Assembly (NCBI RefSeq): GCF_030867095.1
Contig: NC_081830.1
Span: 36,501,832 to 36,565,831 of the forward strand
From: Alligator mississippiensis
Lineage: Eukaryota; Chordata; Crocodylia; Alligatoridae
Reading direction: 5' to 3'
Length of the DNA: 64,000 nt
Position numbers and translations under genes: made by a program. This document shows positions 24,400 through 56,870 of this stretch, in pieces. The notes under the pieces are model-generated. The model did no database searches, was not told the origin of the DNA, and saw only the letters and a list, made by a program, of their open reading frames with translations. The first letter of the stretch is position 1. Each line of letters opens with the position of its first letter.

Positions 24400-24590
24400 G
24401 AAACCTGGGAAATCAATTCCCTGCTCCCCCTCAAAGTCTCCATGTGACAAGTCACTTGGTCTCAGTTGTACTTCTGCTCTTCATCTGTAAAATGGGGATA
24501 AGACACCGTCCCTGCCTGACAGCAGTATTGCAAAGATAAAACGTATGCAGTGCTCACGTACTGCAGTGATGGATGCTTACATGTATATCT
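24400..24590 (+). mobile_element. MIR-like SINE fragment
   Basis: It contains 'caagtcacttggtctcag', then 'tcatctgtaaaatgggga', the highly recognisable core of MIR/CORE-SINE elements, followed by a degraded tail. This is an old amniote repeat. Confidence 0.75.
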
Positions 24591-24821
24591 ATATAGGGTA
24601 GGAACAGCCAGCAGCTGTTTCAAAACTCTGATCTTCCCATAAAAATCAATGAAGAGTACAACTGGCTGATTACAGTCTTCCCATATGGTCCAAAGATATG
24701 ATTGAGAGACAGGCACAGGTGAGAAAGTCTTGAAATCACTCTAAAAACCAAGAGATGTAATATAAAAACAGACAAAATATACTTCTCTCATGGGGCCTCT
24801 AATGTCAAGGAGAAATAATCA

Positions 24822-24878
24822 TTGTTCTCAATGGCACTGGTGTACTTAAAGGTCATATCCTCCTGCTCAACCCAGTAC
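24822..24878 (-). pseudogene. Relic B, exon 13 remnant
   Basis: After a TTTTACAG acceptor the frame reads YWVEQEDMTFKYTSAIENND, aligning with [20 protein letters not shown] of copy A. The disulfide cysteine has become tyrosine, the KH pair of the iron-release region is lost, and the donor is deleted. Confidence 0.8.
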
Positions 24879-25754
24879 CTGTAAAACACAAAGACAAAAG
24901 AAAACCTGGACTTACAGGTGCTTGGAAACTGCTGCAGAGCAGATTGCGATACTTATCGCTTTTTGGGAGCATAAGCGGTGAGCATTTCTCACCTGTTAGA
25001 ATCGGCATGACATTTGGGGGGAGGGGGCGGGGGGGAGAGGATAACTAAAAGGTAACTTTTTAACACCGACAATGCACCTATGTCAGGGTATATCTTGTTA
25101 ATACTACAGCTTAGCAGGAAATAAAAGCCTTGCCCGGTTAATGCCCTGTGTCCTGTTAACAGGAACTGTATGTTGTTTATTTTAATGTTACAACAATCAA
25201 TTTGCCACCTCAAAATCTTTCTGACATAAAGATGTGCACCGCCTTACAACAGCCTTGTGAAACCATGAGCTTAAACCAAAACTGCTGCAACCACTAATGC
25301 CCTGCTGCATTGTGGTAAATCCTGCCGCTAGAGGGGAGGGGGGTCACCCAAAATGAGCCTGACTGGGCTCATGCACTGCACGAGTGTCTTACTTCCAGCG
25401 TGTTGTTGAAAGTGTGCAAAGGAGATGGACTCTGGGGCAGGATCTGATGCCTTGTTTCTCTCTTGGGATATTACAGGGCAGCTTGGGGGAAGCTTTCTCA
25501 ACAGGTTTCCCTGATTTTCCTTTTAGTTCCCCATTAGGAACTGCCTTTCTCCCCCATCCTCAGCAGGCAGGCTTTCGGGTGCTCTGAACAAAGGAGCAAT
25601 GTCATCCATATGGAGACTGAGGAGGAGGAGGAAGTGATGGGGAGGGAAAAGGGGTTGTGGAAGTTCTCAGGAAATTTGCAGCCAGTGCAGGGCCCTTGCT
25701 CCAGCCCCAGCACAGGATTATTTTTGCATTATTTCTGCATTATTTTTTAATCGC

Positions 25755-25893
25755 CTGTCAGAAAGCCCTGGTATTCTTATAGCATCTCTCATGCCTGCTT
25801 CATATTAGAAACAGAAATGTGCGCATTTCTGAGCCCTTACAGAGTCTGCAGAGTGGTAAGGTCTTGAGGGACCCAAGAGCGCAGACTTCACTG
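25755..25893 (-). pseudogene. Relic B, exon 12 remnant
   Basis: The frame SEVCALGSLKTLPLCRLCKG aligns with [20 protein letters not shown] of copy A. Sequence decays afterwards: an in-frame stop follows FLFLI and the GYAGAFR block that carries the iron-binding tyrosine is not readable. Confidence 0.8.
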
Positions 25894-26920
25894 AAATACA
25901 ATGAGTACCTCCCCTCTTGTTCTTGCTTTTCTCTATAACTTAGTCTTTATCCTTCCTTAAAATATTTTAAATTAGTCATAACTCACCACCCTCCCCCACC
26001 ATCTATGGAGACAGATATCTCAGGAGAGAGACATCTCTGTCCTGAGTTACCTAGGGAGAGAGATACCTCCCTTCCAAGATATTTAGGGAGACAGCTATCT
26101 CAGAAAAGCTGTTTCTCCTCTCCAAGATATCATTCTTCTTACACAATTTGTTTCCTACACTGAATGAATATGAAACACTCAATAGTAAATGGATGCATCT
26201 CTATTGTGGGTAGCAATTGTACACGCTTGTTTTTCAGTAGGACACCCAAACCATTTTTCCTGTACTGTTCACAGTAGCAAGATCATATTTGCCATATGGG
26301 ACCAGACCAGTTTTCCCTGTAGCCCACATCTTGTCTCCAAGAACAGCTGCTACTAACTGTTTCTGACTAACCTGCAGCAATACCTACAGAAGGTAGCTAT
26401 GAACTATTTGCCCTGAAGGGAAGTTTCTTCTGAAACCCTTGTTGTTTCATCTTTGCTGTCACAACCATGAGCTATAATATAAAGGTCAATTCCTTTTTCA
26501 TGTTCAGCGAGTTCTGTTAGGTAAATGGGCTGAAATGCTGTATCCCTATTAAAGTGTGAAATGTGAAGTTAGCCACAGTGAAATTTGCTCACTGAAAACT
26601 TGAACAAAAACAGTGTTTCTAACCTTCTGTCCCCCAGCAAGAATCCTCAAGTCCCCCAGAACCTCCAAGGCAGACAAGAGCTTTAACACCAGCCTCACTT
26701 AAATCGATACAGGGAATGGGCACACAAATAACCACTCTGAGAAATAGACGTGAGACTTGATTCATCAAAACTGCATCTGACAGTTACATTATAGGATTTG
26801 TAAACACTTTGTAACTTTAAATGGGCTTTGGGCATTCCCATAGGTGAGGCAACCATAGCAGGGGTGAGGGACCATAGCTTATATCTGAATGCCCTGTCCA
26901 TTACTGTATTATAGGTACAT

Positions 26921-27003
26921 CTAGGTCACGTCTACACATTGGCGATTTGCGGGGGGAGGGGGCGGTTGTTTTTCTTTAAAAAAAATTGTTTCTCTCTCTC
27001 TCT

Positions 27004-27040
<37 letters not shown>

Positions 27041-27535
27041 CATCATCATCTTCATCATCATCTAGCAAAAGCTTTTATTCACACACCTTACAACACATTT
27101 AGAGCCTGCGCACGTGTTATAATAAATGCACCCGTGGACCTGCGCACCTATCCACAGTCCTTTCCCTAACCCAACTGCTTTTAGTTCTAGCCCTGATTTT
27201 GGAATTTACATTCTCAATTCATTCCCTGCCGTTGTTGCTGCCACCACTGCTTCCGCTGCTGCTGACACTGCTACTGTCACCATCGCTGTCTCCAGGCCTG
27301 GTGGTCTCCCTGTCCATTCCCCTCTAGATGTAACAATGCTCTACATCAAAGTCGCGATCACATGATTGCCAGCTACATTGCCATAGTGGCGCACTCTCCA
27401 GGTGTAGTGTGTAATGTAGCTGGGAAATCCAAGCATATGCCACTCACATGGCACAGTAATTGCCTGCACTACACTGTGCTTTAGCGTGGTGCCATAGCAA
27501 CATTGCAGTACGGCAACATGTAGATGCACCCCTAG
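26921..27535. mobile_element. Terminal-inverted-repeat DNA transposon (non-autonomous)
   Basis: The left end CTAGGTCACGTCTACACATTG and the right end (inverted: CTAGGGGTGCATCTACATGTTG) match at most positions. The interior is about 600 bp, lacks transposase, and holds a (CA)n run (27,007-27,038) and CAT repeats. The ends resemble those of the element at 56,069. Relic B stops about 140 bp before it. Confidence 0.55.
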
Positions 27536-27744
27536 AGTGAAATATTGGAGGTAGAAGTGCCTTGCAAAACTTCTGTCACCATGTCCTCTCACATCTCCTT
27601 TCCTCTCCTGCTCTCAATCTTGGTCTCCTGAGCTTCTCAATTCTATAAACTACCCAACAAGCTACTGCCAAACTTTCTTCCTCTCCCATTGCTCCAACAG
27701 CATCAAACTTCTGTAAGTCTCCTAAAGTGCAGCTACAAATGGTT

Positions 27745-28780
27745 CACTGTGAGGACATTTCAAGTGGATTTCACCACCAAGGTTGTTCTAGACTGAGATT
27801 TATGCCATATTTTTCTTGACGACTTGGATAAAGGAACAGGGAGTTCAGCAAACTGTCTGGAGTCCAGGATCAGAATGCAAAATGCTCTTGTCAAATTGAG
27901 GAGATGAGCCAAAATCAACAAGATAAAACTCAGTATTGACAAGTGCAAAGTACTCCTCTTAGGAAGGAGAAATCAAAATGCATAAAAGTAAAATAAGTAC
28001 ATAGGTGGAGTACTGCAGAAAAGGACCTACAGGTCATAGCAAATCACAAACTAAGGAGGCAAGTCTGTGATGCTGTTGCAGAAGAAGAAAACATTAATTT
28101 CTCAGGCATTAACACCAGCGTTGAATTAAAACACAAGAGGCAACCTTTCCAGTCCAGTCAATGCTGGCGAGCCTCGAGCTGGAATACCACAACAAGCTGT
28201 TACTGTGGCAAACGTGCTGGGATAGATAGGCATTTATACACATGCTTTGGGAGGCAGGGAAGGTAGGGGAAGGAACTTTAATTAAAACAGCTCCAAAAGC
28301 CACTCTAATTAAAGTGCCTGGAGCATCTTGTGTATCAGTGTTCCCACGCTGGAAAATGGCGGCGGGGATGCTTTAACTAAAGCTCGTTGAATAAATTAGG
28401 TTTGTTTAGTCTGAACAAAGAGAAAACTGAGGAGGGACTTGATAACCATCTTCCAGCATATAAAACAGTATTTTTTATGATGCTGAGGATCAGTCGTTCT
28501 CCATGACCCCTGAAAACGAATATGAAGAAATCAGTATAATTTGCAGCCAAGAAGATTTGTATTGCTTATTAGGAAAATCCTTCTAATGCTTAAGATGGTG
28601 TAGCACTGGAATGGGATATCTAGAAGGGCTGTGGAGTCTCTTCAACTGAAGCGTTTCAGGATGGGATTGGACAAACATCTGTCAGGGAGGGTTAGAGTAT
28701 AGTTGATCCTGCCCCAGGATCCAGTTTCCATTATTCCATCTTTCCATAAGTTTACTATTACCGCTTTCCAGGACTAGATC
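27745..28780 (+). mobile_element. CR1 LINE fragment, sense orientation, with insert
   Basis: The plus strand carries CR1 reverse transcriptase remnants ('cttggataaaggaacaggga', 'aagtgcaaagtactcctctt', 'gtactgcagaaaaggaccta') and then the CR1 3' segment ('ggagtctcttcaactgaagc', 'ttggacaaacatctgtcagg'). A block at about 28,190-28,395 rich in 'aattaaa' words is foreign to CR1 and looks like a small inserted MITE. Many changes; no coding capacity. Confidence 0.75.
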
Positions 28781-31760
28781 TAAAGTTTTACATAGGGGTG
28801 GGGGATGCAGTCAGATAGTGAGGTATATAACTCCTTTGGCCCTGCGGATCAGATCCATACCACAAGACTTCTCATAGGCCAGACAGTCCACCTTCAACAG
28901 CGTAGTGGCAGGTTGGTGGTTGGCTGTTAGAGCCACTAAGTTGACACGGGTCCAAAACCCATGGGGGTAACTGAAGATCCCAAATTTGGTAGCAGGCAAG
29001 AGGGTGGGGAGCACAGCAGCAGTGGCATTCACCCCTTGGGTTCATCCAGCTGTGCAAAAAGCCCTGTGTGTGCTACACAGTCAAAGGAAATAAGAGAGCA
29101 CTGGTAGCATTACAAAGTCAAGAATTCAGAAGTCGGACGTGTCAGGATTAGGGCTTCCCATGGAACTAACTCTGCCTCCCTGTGTGTACATAGGCTATTA
29201 TCTCTAATTACATGAGCACATATTTGTTTTTCCAATCTCATTTGGGTGTAGGAGTTGCAAAGTCATTAGTGAATAGTGGGTAGAAATAAACCCTTTGAAA
29301 CTACTCATAATTAGCAGTCTTGATTTTATTGCCCCACAAAGATTCAGACCTTGCTTTTCTAACATCAAAGCCTCAGGACCTGGTATAATGCTTCGAATCT
29401 TATCATTCAAATCTTATAATTCGAATCTTAATAATTCGAATCTTAAGATGCATGAAGTACTTCTCAGATGGTGCTTAGCTGATGAAAGTTGCTACCCTCT
29501 GTTCCTTCCCTGTTCAGTTCAATACTTTTAATGAGAAGACAGCCTCTCTTCTCCACAGTACGTAACAGAATTAGCTTTACAATTGGGCTTCTTTTAAAAT
29601 AATTTTAAACAATTTGTCTTGGTTGTTTGATTCTTTCAGACATTAGTTTGGACTCATTTCTCTTTTCAAGATGTCCTTGGCAATCTTTGTTCTTTAATGA
29701 AATGTGAGATTTGGGCACAGTCTGGCCATTCCAATAGGTGTGGCCTGAAGGGAGACTCCAGTATGCAGTGATATAATTTATAAAGTCTCTGAACAACAGT
29801 AGCTCCCACCAACTTAAATGGAAGCTGCTCATTCAGAAAATTAAGCCTTTAAATAAAAGAGCAGTCACCAGTCCTGCAGCTGACCAGTAGATAGATTTAA
29901 TACATTGATCAGTCATTTCTAAATCCCACAAAGTTTTACAAATTTTGCATGGTGCTCTGCAAGGCTAGACTGTAATACGTACTGCCATAAAGGGGCAGTG
30001 TGGAAAACTGGAGCCTCACTCACAAACAAAAGAATCTTCTTGCTCCTTATGGCTTCAGTTGTATTTAACATCATCATCCTGAATCAGAAATACTCTCACT
30101 AAAAAAAACCCTCCAACGTTTCTCTCGCTTTACCAATGTTCAGGGAGGCTAGTGTATTACCTGCACCAATTTCAGTTTGCACACTATGGCTTCAAACAGA
30201 AATTATACATAAACCAGTATAAGTGATTGGAAACCAGTTCAAATCTGTAACACAACAGAAGTTCAGTGCACATAAACTGCTTTCAAAATGGCCAAAACTG
30301 GTTTAAAATAAACCTGTATGGATGAGGTATCAGACTGAACTGATTAGGTTAAATCAATTAAATCAATTTATTAAACTTATGTGCCAGATCCCCTCCAGAT
30401 TCAAGCGAACAGTCCCCCAGCAGCCCAGGATGCTTTGCACCTCCCCCACAAACCTCCCCTGTCAAGCTTTAGCACACCTTTCCCCCCCCCACACACACCT
30501 TGCTTCTGGCCTGTGCCACTGCAGGCATGTGACTGCATTTCTGAAATAAAAAATGAATGTCTGTACGTTTGCTTATCAGTTCAATCTACACAGCTTAGAC
30601 TAACCTGTGAAGACTGAATTGATTCAGCCTCCAGCTTTTTGATTATCTGTACTTAGCCCATGTCACTTACCACAAAATTGCTGATTCACTATTTATGAGT
30701 GTACAAAATCTGGTATGCCTTATTGGATGGTGTTGCAATTCCAGGTTTAACTACAACTCTGGCATCTCCTAGTCTCTGGCCTCTTCCCATCACCTTTCTC
30801 ATGCATGGCATTATGCAACTCTTCCACTCTCAGACCAAGGTCTGGGAGCAGTCCCTTGTGATTAACAGTGATCAGTTCAGTAGGTCACTGTCACCAGCTG
30901 CAGTTCTGTTTTCTCCCTTCTTTTCTCCTAGTTTAATTGAAAATTGTAATCGGACTATTGGTCCGCTTCATTTCCTGCAGCATCTCAGTGTGGATAACTG
31001 AGATGCTTGAGACTATGTCTATGACTAAGTACACCTTGAACTCCTGTGCAAGTATTGCAGATGGAACTCGGACACCCTGAATTGGTAATTGTACCCTTCA
31101 GAGCATTGCCTTGTGGAAATCCCTCTGGAGGCCTCCACAGCCCAAGGTCCAGCCTCTCAGAACTCTTTGGAATGGTTTCCATTTCAATTTGTCACTCCTA
31201 AGCCCATATTCTTTGCCAGCCTCCAGCCACCTTCACACCTTCCCTCTCTGTGATGTGGTCTACTGTTACTTGGAAGACAGAGCAGAACTGAATTCATACC
31301 TAGGAGGCCTGGATGTGCTTGAAAGAACTGGGCCTGGTAATGACCTGCATGTTCCTTGTGATGAGAATCAATACCTGTGAGCAGTATCAATATGTAAGAG
31401 ATTTTTAGAGGTGTGATTACAAACACCCTTCTGGGAGAGCAAGCAATCTAACTTCTCCATGCAGTGAGCGATGTTTATCTGGTGTTTCAGAGGTCCAGAC
31501 CTGTGGCATCTGAAATACTGATCTTCTAGCTATACTAAACCTGGGAGCTGAACATTTTTTTAACTTGAGGTTTCAGCTGAACAGGCTGTAGCAGTTTGAA
31601 ACATTATATAGTGTTCCTAGATAGATGCACACAAAAAAGACATTTGTTTCTGAAAGGGCTTATTGTACTCTTTTCTGCACTTGATGGCTTTCAGTAGGAG
31701 CTGAGGAACTGCAAAATACCAATGTATATTTCAAAATAAATCACAGCAAACCCATTAACA
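28781..31760. other. Gene-free stretch between relic B/CR1 and the 3' end of copy A
   Basis: A small minisatellite of 'attcgaatctta' units lies at 29,391-29,443. A C run followed by short CA repeats is at 30,480-30,500. Otherwise I recognise no gene or repeat; short open frames lack domains. Confidence 0.45.
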
Positions 31761-31772
31761 GCTATTAAGATT

Positions 31773-31778
31773 TTTATT
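31773..31778 (-). terminator. Poly(A) signal of transferrin copy A
   Basis: AATAAA on the minus strand lies 214 bases after the stop codon. The implied 3' UTR of about 235 bases is of the length usual for transferrin mRNAs. The (C)17 tract at 31,880-31,864 falls in this UTR. Confidence 0.65.
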
Positions 31779-31863
31779 TCTATCTTTTTCTGATGGTGGC
31801 GAGAGATTGTAAAGTGTTACGGGAACAGCCTAAACACCTCTTCAGAAGGATGAGTTAAAAGAA

Positions 31864-31880
31864 GGGGGGGGGGGGGGGGG
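31864..31880 (-). repeat. (C)17 tract in the 3' UTR of copy A
   Basis: Seventeen G on the plus strand read as C in the transcript, 112 bases after the stop codon. Such tracts can bind poly(C)-binding proteins; that role here is inference. Confidence 0.6.
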
Positions 31881-31991
31881 AACACAAACAAGCAGAGAGA
31901 TCCCCAGGTAGATCACATACTGTACTGAAAACACAAGGAGGAATTCACTTTCCAGTTTTCCTCCCACTATGAGGAGCCCCCGTTCATTGGA

Positions 31992-52953
<20,962 letters not shown>

Positions 52954-53375
52954 CCTTCTTTTTTGGAGTCTATAGTTGGAGGTTGCTGAAGTTTCTGTCA
53001 TAAACTTCCCCCACTCTGAGTCCACAGTGGCTTTCAAGCTACCTCTGCCCTTTTATAGAAAGACGTCAGGCAGCATTTGGAGAAACCATGATCTAACTGT
53101 ATGAACGCTTCCTTGTTTCCCAAGAACTCCTAAATCAACCCTCCTCCTCCCCCTTCCCCCCATTACATTTTCAGGAAGCATTTAATTTGCCCACTGAATC
53201 ACAGCGCAGATCTTGGTGGCAGCAGGACAAGGTGTTCTTAGTTTGTCCAAGAGGCTACAAATTCTCGTTTCATGTCATTTGAGTTCCTTTTAGGCTGAAA
53301 ATACACTAAAGGGGGCTGATTCCTTTATTATGGCTCTTTCTGCCTTGCAAAGCCTTATCTCAGAAAGCCACCCTG
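52954..53375 (-). promoter_or_regulatory. Promoter of transferrin copy A
   Basis: TATAAAA at 53,057-53,051 lies 98 bases before the ATG. TGACGTC, seven of eight bases of a CRE, sits at 53,068-53,062 right beside it. TTGGGAAACAA is at 53,123-53,113, as in copy C. The nuclear-receptor half-site of copy C appears here as AGATCA (53,094-53,089). Homology to copy C runs through the whole block. Confidence 0.75.
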
Positions 53376-53749
53376 GAGCCAGTTCAGAATCTAGAGAGCT
53401 CCATCAGAACTGGTTAGCTGACTGCCTTGGAAACAGCAGGAGAAACAACAGCAATTTGAAAGCCAGGGCCTTCTTAACCAGACCTCAAGAAAAGTTTATG
53501 CCTCAACCAATCAGTAACTCATTTGCTTATAACTGGACCATGCTACAAATAGATCCACTCTACCAAAACTAGGAATAAACTTGCTACCAATTCCAACCCC
53601 TTTTTGAACACTTCTAAGTCTCAGAGGGATCTCTTATCCTTGAAAACACTTCACAAGTAATAACTACCCTCTTCCACTGACACTAGATTATATCTTCTTC
53701 TTTTCTCTGATATTAGCTCAGCCTTAGAGACAAAGAATATCAATAGGGC

Positions 53750-53870
53750 ATGTCTGGAATGACAACGTTTTTATCAAGATTTAGGTTAGATATTAGGAAG
53801 AATTCTCTTTACAGTAAAGGTGGCCAGAATCTGGAATGGGCTTCCAAGAAAGGAAAGGTGTAAAGGTGTA
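53750..53870 (+). mobile_element. CR1 3' fragment, plus strand
   Basis: 'tttaggttagatattaggaa' and 'ccagaatctggaatgggctt' are sense CR1 ORF2 C-terminal sequence. It abuts an opposite-strand CR1 at 53,880, giving a head-to-head arrangement about 700-800 bp upstream of the copy A TATA box. Confidence 0.7.
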
Positions 53871-53879
53871 AAACCAGTA

Positions 53880-54523
53880 AAGGTGGCCTCCTCTGGACCC
53901 TCTCAAGATTCTCTGCATCCCTCTTCAAGCGCGGTGCCCAAAACTGGATGTAGTACTTCAACTGCAGCTTGACCAGTGCCGCATAGAGGGGAAGCATCAC
54001 CTCCCTGGACCTGTTCATCATGCATCTGCTAATGCACAATAAAGTGCAGTTATCCTTGTTGATCACTTTGTCACACTGACAACTCATGTTCATCTTGGAG
54101 TCAACTATGACTCCAAGATCCCTTTCCACCTGCTGTGCTGCTGCTGTTGAGAAGGTCATCCCCCAGCCTGTAAGTGTGTTGATGGTTCTTCTTGCCCAGG
54201 TGCAGCACTTTGCACTTGTCTTTGTTGAACTACAGCCTATTTTGTTCTGCCCGTTTTTCCAACCTGTCCAAATTTGCCTGGATCCATTCCTTACCCTCTG
54301 GTGTGTTAACTGCCCCATAATTTGGTATCATCTGCAAATGTGGACAGGGTGCTCTCTGTGGCCTCATCCAAGTCACTGATGAAGACATTGAATAGCACCG
54401 GTCCAAGGACCGAGCCTTGCGGAACTGCACCGCCCACATCTTTCCAGGTCGATATCGACCCGTGCACCACCACTCTCTGGGTGCAACCCTTAAGACAATT
54501 TGCCACCAATCTGACAGTGTAAT
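53880..54523 (-). mobile_element. CR1 ORF2 fragment, minus strand
   Basis: Minus frames read [20 protein letters not shown] and [11 protein letters not shown] (54,400-54,310), then VERDLGVIVDSKMNMSCQCD and LPLYAALVKLQLKYYIQFWA. The RT catalytic FADD is kept, but frames shift. It stops at the LTR on its upstream side. Confidence 0.85.
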
Positions 54524-55238
54524 TGTGACAGGGGGGGCCTCCCGGGGCCGAGCTCTGTGGCCCGCCCACCTGTCTCTGGGCAACCACCCGCTCATCTCGC
54601 CCGCCACGCCTTTGATGATAATGAGTTCAATTATGATGATAATTAAGCGGGAGGCTGCCCTTCGACTGCCCCGATGCCCAGGGGCGCTCTGCGGCTCCGA
54701 CCTCCCCTAATACCGCAGCCCAAGCCTCGCAGATGGCATCATGGTGTTCTTCCTCACCGGCCCCCGCACTGGGCCCCAGAAACTTCTATGCAAGACCCCA
54801 CTATGGTCTTCTCTACTCAGGCGGCCACTCCGCCTTCATCTGGGCTACCTCACCCCCCCGAAGCTTTGTTCCCCTCTTGGGTGTGGTTCCCCCCGAACCT
54901 TTGGCTACCTAGCCCTGGCCCACCTCAAGGCCAGTCGGGACCCCAGGCCCCCGGCTCTTGGGCGTCCCTCGCGGTGGGCCCCTGGCCCTTTTGACCATCC
55001 TGGTCCTGGCCCCAGCATGGGCCAGTCGAGGGGACTCTCCCCTTCGGGCTGCTACCGCAGGACCCTGCCCCCTTGAGGCCTTTCATTGTGCTGGCCTTAC
55101 CGGGCTCGATGTACCGCTCCTCTCGGGCTCCTCATCGGTGGCCCCCTTCCCACCGGGGCCTCTCACTACCGCCCCCTCACACCGGGGCTACGCAACCCAC
55201 TGGTTGCAAGTGGCAGGAGCACCTTGTGCTCCGCCACA
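54524..55238. mobile_element. GC-rich solo LTR (fossil retrovirus-like element)
   Basis: About 715 bp, starting TGTGACAGGGGGGG and ending CCGCCACA. It is flanked by GTAAT and CTAAT, which fit a 5-bp target duplication with one change. It is strongly GC-rich apart from a 'gatgataatgagttcaatta' patch. No internal genes adjoin it. The high CpG content suggests it is younger than the CR1 it interrupts. Confidence 0.6.
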
Positions 55239-55289
55239 CTAATCATCTACATCACAGCCTGTCAGTTTATTTATTGTTGTAGCCATAAT

Positions 55290-55720
55290 AGTCCAGGTAA
55301 TCTAAGGGGTAAGGATTTTTTTGTGTTATCTTTTATTGGACCAACTTTGTAGTTAGGAGAGCTCTTGGACAAGCTTTCAAGTGCCCTTTCTCAGGTAAGA
55401 GAGAGAGGCAGACTACTGCCATTTGCAGAGACAGGACACTGGGCTAGATGGACCCACCTTTGATCTGATGTAGTATGACACTGCTTTCATGTTCTATCAT
55501 GTTCTTCCCCTTCCTCTGAAGCATCTGGGGCTGCCTGTGATCAGCAGTGTGCCCCTGAACTTGGGTGGACTCTGGGTCTGATTCAGCATCACCATACGTG
55601 TATTTGGATGAGCTGCATTCGCTACTCCATTCATGACTTTCTACCAGCTCAATATGTTGTCGCCTATTCATTACTTGTCTAAATAGACCCATTTTCCTCA
55701 GTTCCTCTTCATATCAAGTT
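55290..55720. repeat. Penelope-like tail and other SINE/LINE tails
   Basis: 55,310-55,400 has 'gttatcttttattggaccaa' and 'gacaagctttcaagtgccct', the same 3'-end word family as at 22 and 32.5 kb. 55,430-55,500 has 'actgggctagatggaccc', a common reptilian repeat tail. Boundaries are unclear. Confidence 0.45.
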
Positions 55721-55729
55721 TAGGAAAAG

Positions 55730-56050
55730 TGGAGGAACTGGGAATCAAGGCTCCTGGCTTCTCTTTCCAGTTCAAGCAGTGCAGAGAATTAGGACATGAG
55801 GCATATGAATAATACTGCCCGGGTTCTGTCTCGAGCTCTCAGAAAGAAGAGGGGTCTGTTGATTTAAAGCAATGTGAGCTGTGAATCAGGACTCCTGGGT
55901 TCTGTCTTTGGCTCTGGGAGGGAAGTGGATGGAGCTATAGGGTTAGAACAATGAGGCAAGAAAGTCTGGACTCCTGGGTCTTTTTAAGTGCAGTCTTAGA
56001 GCAAGGAAAGGGAAGAGTCAAGATCCTATGTTCTGTTACAAGTTCCAGTA
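55730..56050. repeat. tRNA-derived SINE-like tandem units
   Basis: 'ggactcctgggttctgtc', 'gctctgggagggaagtgg' and variants recur about three times at roughly 90-120 bp spacing. This phrase is familiar from Pol III-derived repeats of turtles and crocodilians. No intact box A/B was established. Confidence 0.45.
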
Positions 56051-56068
56051 GGGCAGGTACCAATTGGA

Positions 56069-56387
56069 TGCGTCTACACGTGCACATTTGACCTGCATTA
56101 GCCCAATTTAAGGCACATTAAGGGTGCGCGTCTACATGTACACACCCTTAATTAGCCTAAAATGGCAGTTTAAGGCTATTTGAGCCTAAATTTGATACCT
56201 GCATAAAGCAGGTATCAAATTTATGCGCGAATAGCTAAATCACATTAGCAAACGTGTAGATGTGCTAATGCGCATTAATGCAATGTTTGTCCATTGACTT
56301 GGGACTAACTTTAGTCCCAAATTGGCCCGCACACTCGCATTAAACTGCATTAGTATGTGCATGTGTAGATGCACACCTATTTGCCAG
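56069..56387. mobile_element. MITE with terminal inverted repeats
   Basis: The left end ATGCGTCTACACGTGCACA pairs with the right end, inverted GTGCATCTACACATGCACA. An inner perfect hairpin, 'tttgatacctgc' with 'gcaggtatcaaa', lies at 56,187-56,221. It has no coding capacity. The ends resemble those of the element at 26,921. Confidence 0.7.
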
Positions 56388-56870
56388 CTCCCTCAGGTGC
56401 ATCCCAACCAGCCCCATGGACTTGTACACATCCAGCTTTTCTAAATAGTCCCTAACCTGTTCTTTTGCCACTGTTGGCTGCTCACCTCCTCCCCAAACTG
56501 TGCTTCCTGGTTCAGTAGCCTGGGAGTTGACCTTGCCTGTGAAGACTGAGATGAAAAAGACATTAAGCACTTCAGCCTTTTCTGCATCCTCATCACAAGG
56601 TTGCCTCCCCCATTCAGTAAGGGACCCACACTGTCCCTCATCCTCCTTTTGCTACCAACATACTTGTAGAAACCCTTCTTGTTACCCTTCATGTCCCTTA
56701 CTAGCTGCAACTCAAATTGCACTTTGGCCTTCCTGACTTCATCCCTGCGGGCCCGAGCAATGCTCTTATATTCTTCCCTAGTTATTTGTCCAAGTTTCCA
56801 CTTGGAATCTTAGAAGATTCCTTTCTGTGACTTAATTTACAGAAGAGTTCCCTGCTAAGCTCTGGTCTTC
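56388..56870 (-). mobile_element. CR1 fragment: endonuclease-RT linker
   Basis: Minus frames read MQFELQLVRDMKGNKKGFYK, YVGSKRRMRDSVGPLLNGGG and then LNVFFISVFTGKVNS, the CR1 ORF2 linker before the RT. It is in two frames. It ends at the MITE. Confidence 0.75.

Larger units (their letters stand above)
24600..26780 (-). pseudogene. Transferrin relic B: fragment of a third copy (exons 11 end, 12, 13 with introns)
   Basis: Exons and introns align in order with copy A. 24,600-24,720 matches intron 14, 24,822-24,878 exon 13, 24,880-25,750 intron 12, 25,755-25,893 exon 12, 25,895-26,755 intron 11, and 26,759-26,778 the 3' end of exon 11. Exon 14 and most of intron 13 are missing between the first two blocks. 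Exons 12 and 13 carry frame and cysteine changes and splice sites are lost, so it cannot encode a C-lobe. Since introns are retained it arose by DNA duplication and not by retroposition. It lies between copies A and C, same strand. Confidence 0.85.
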
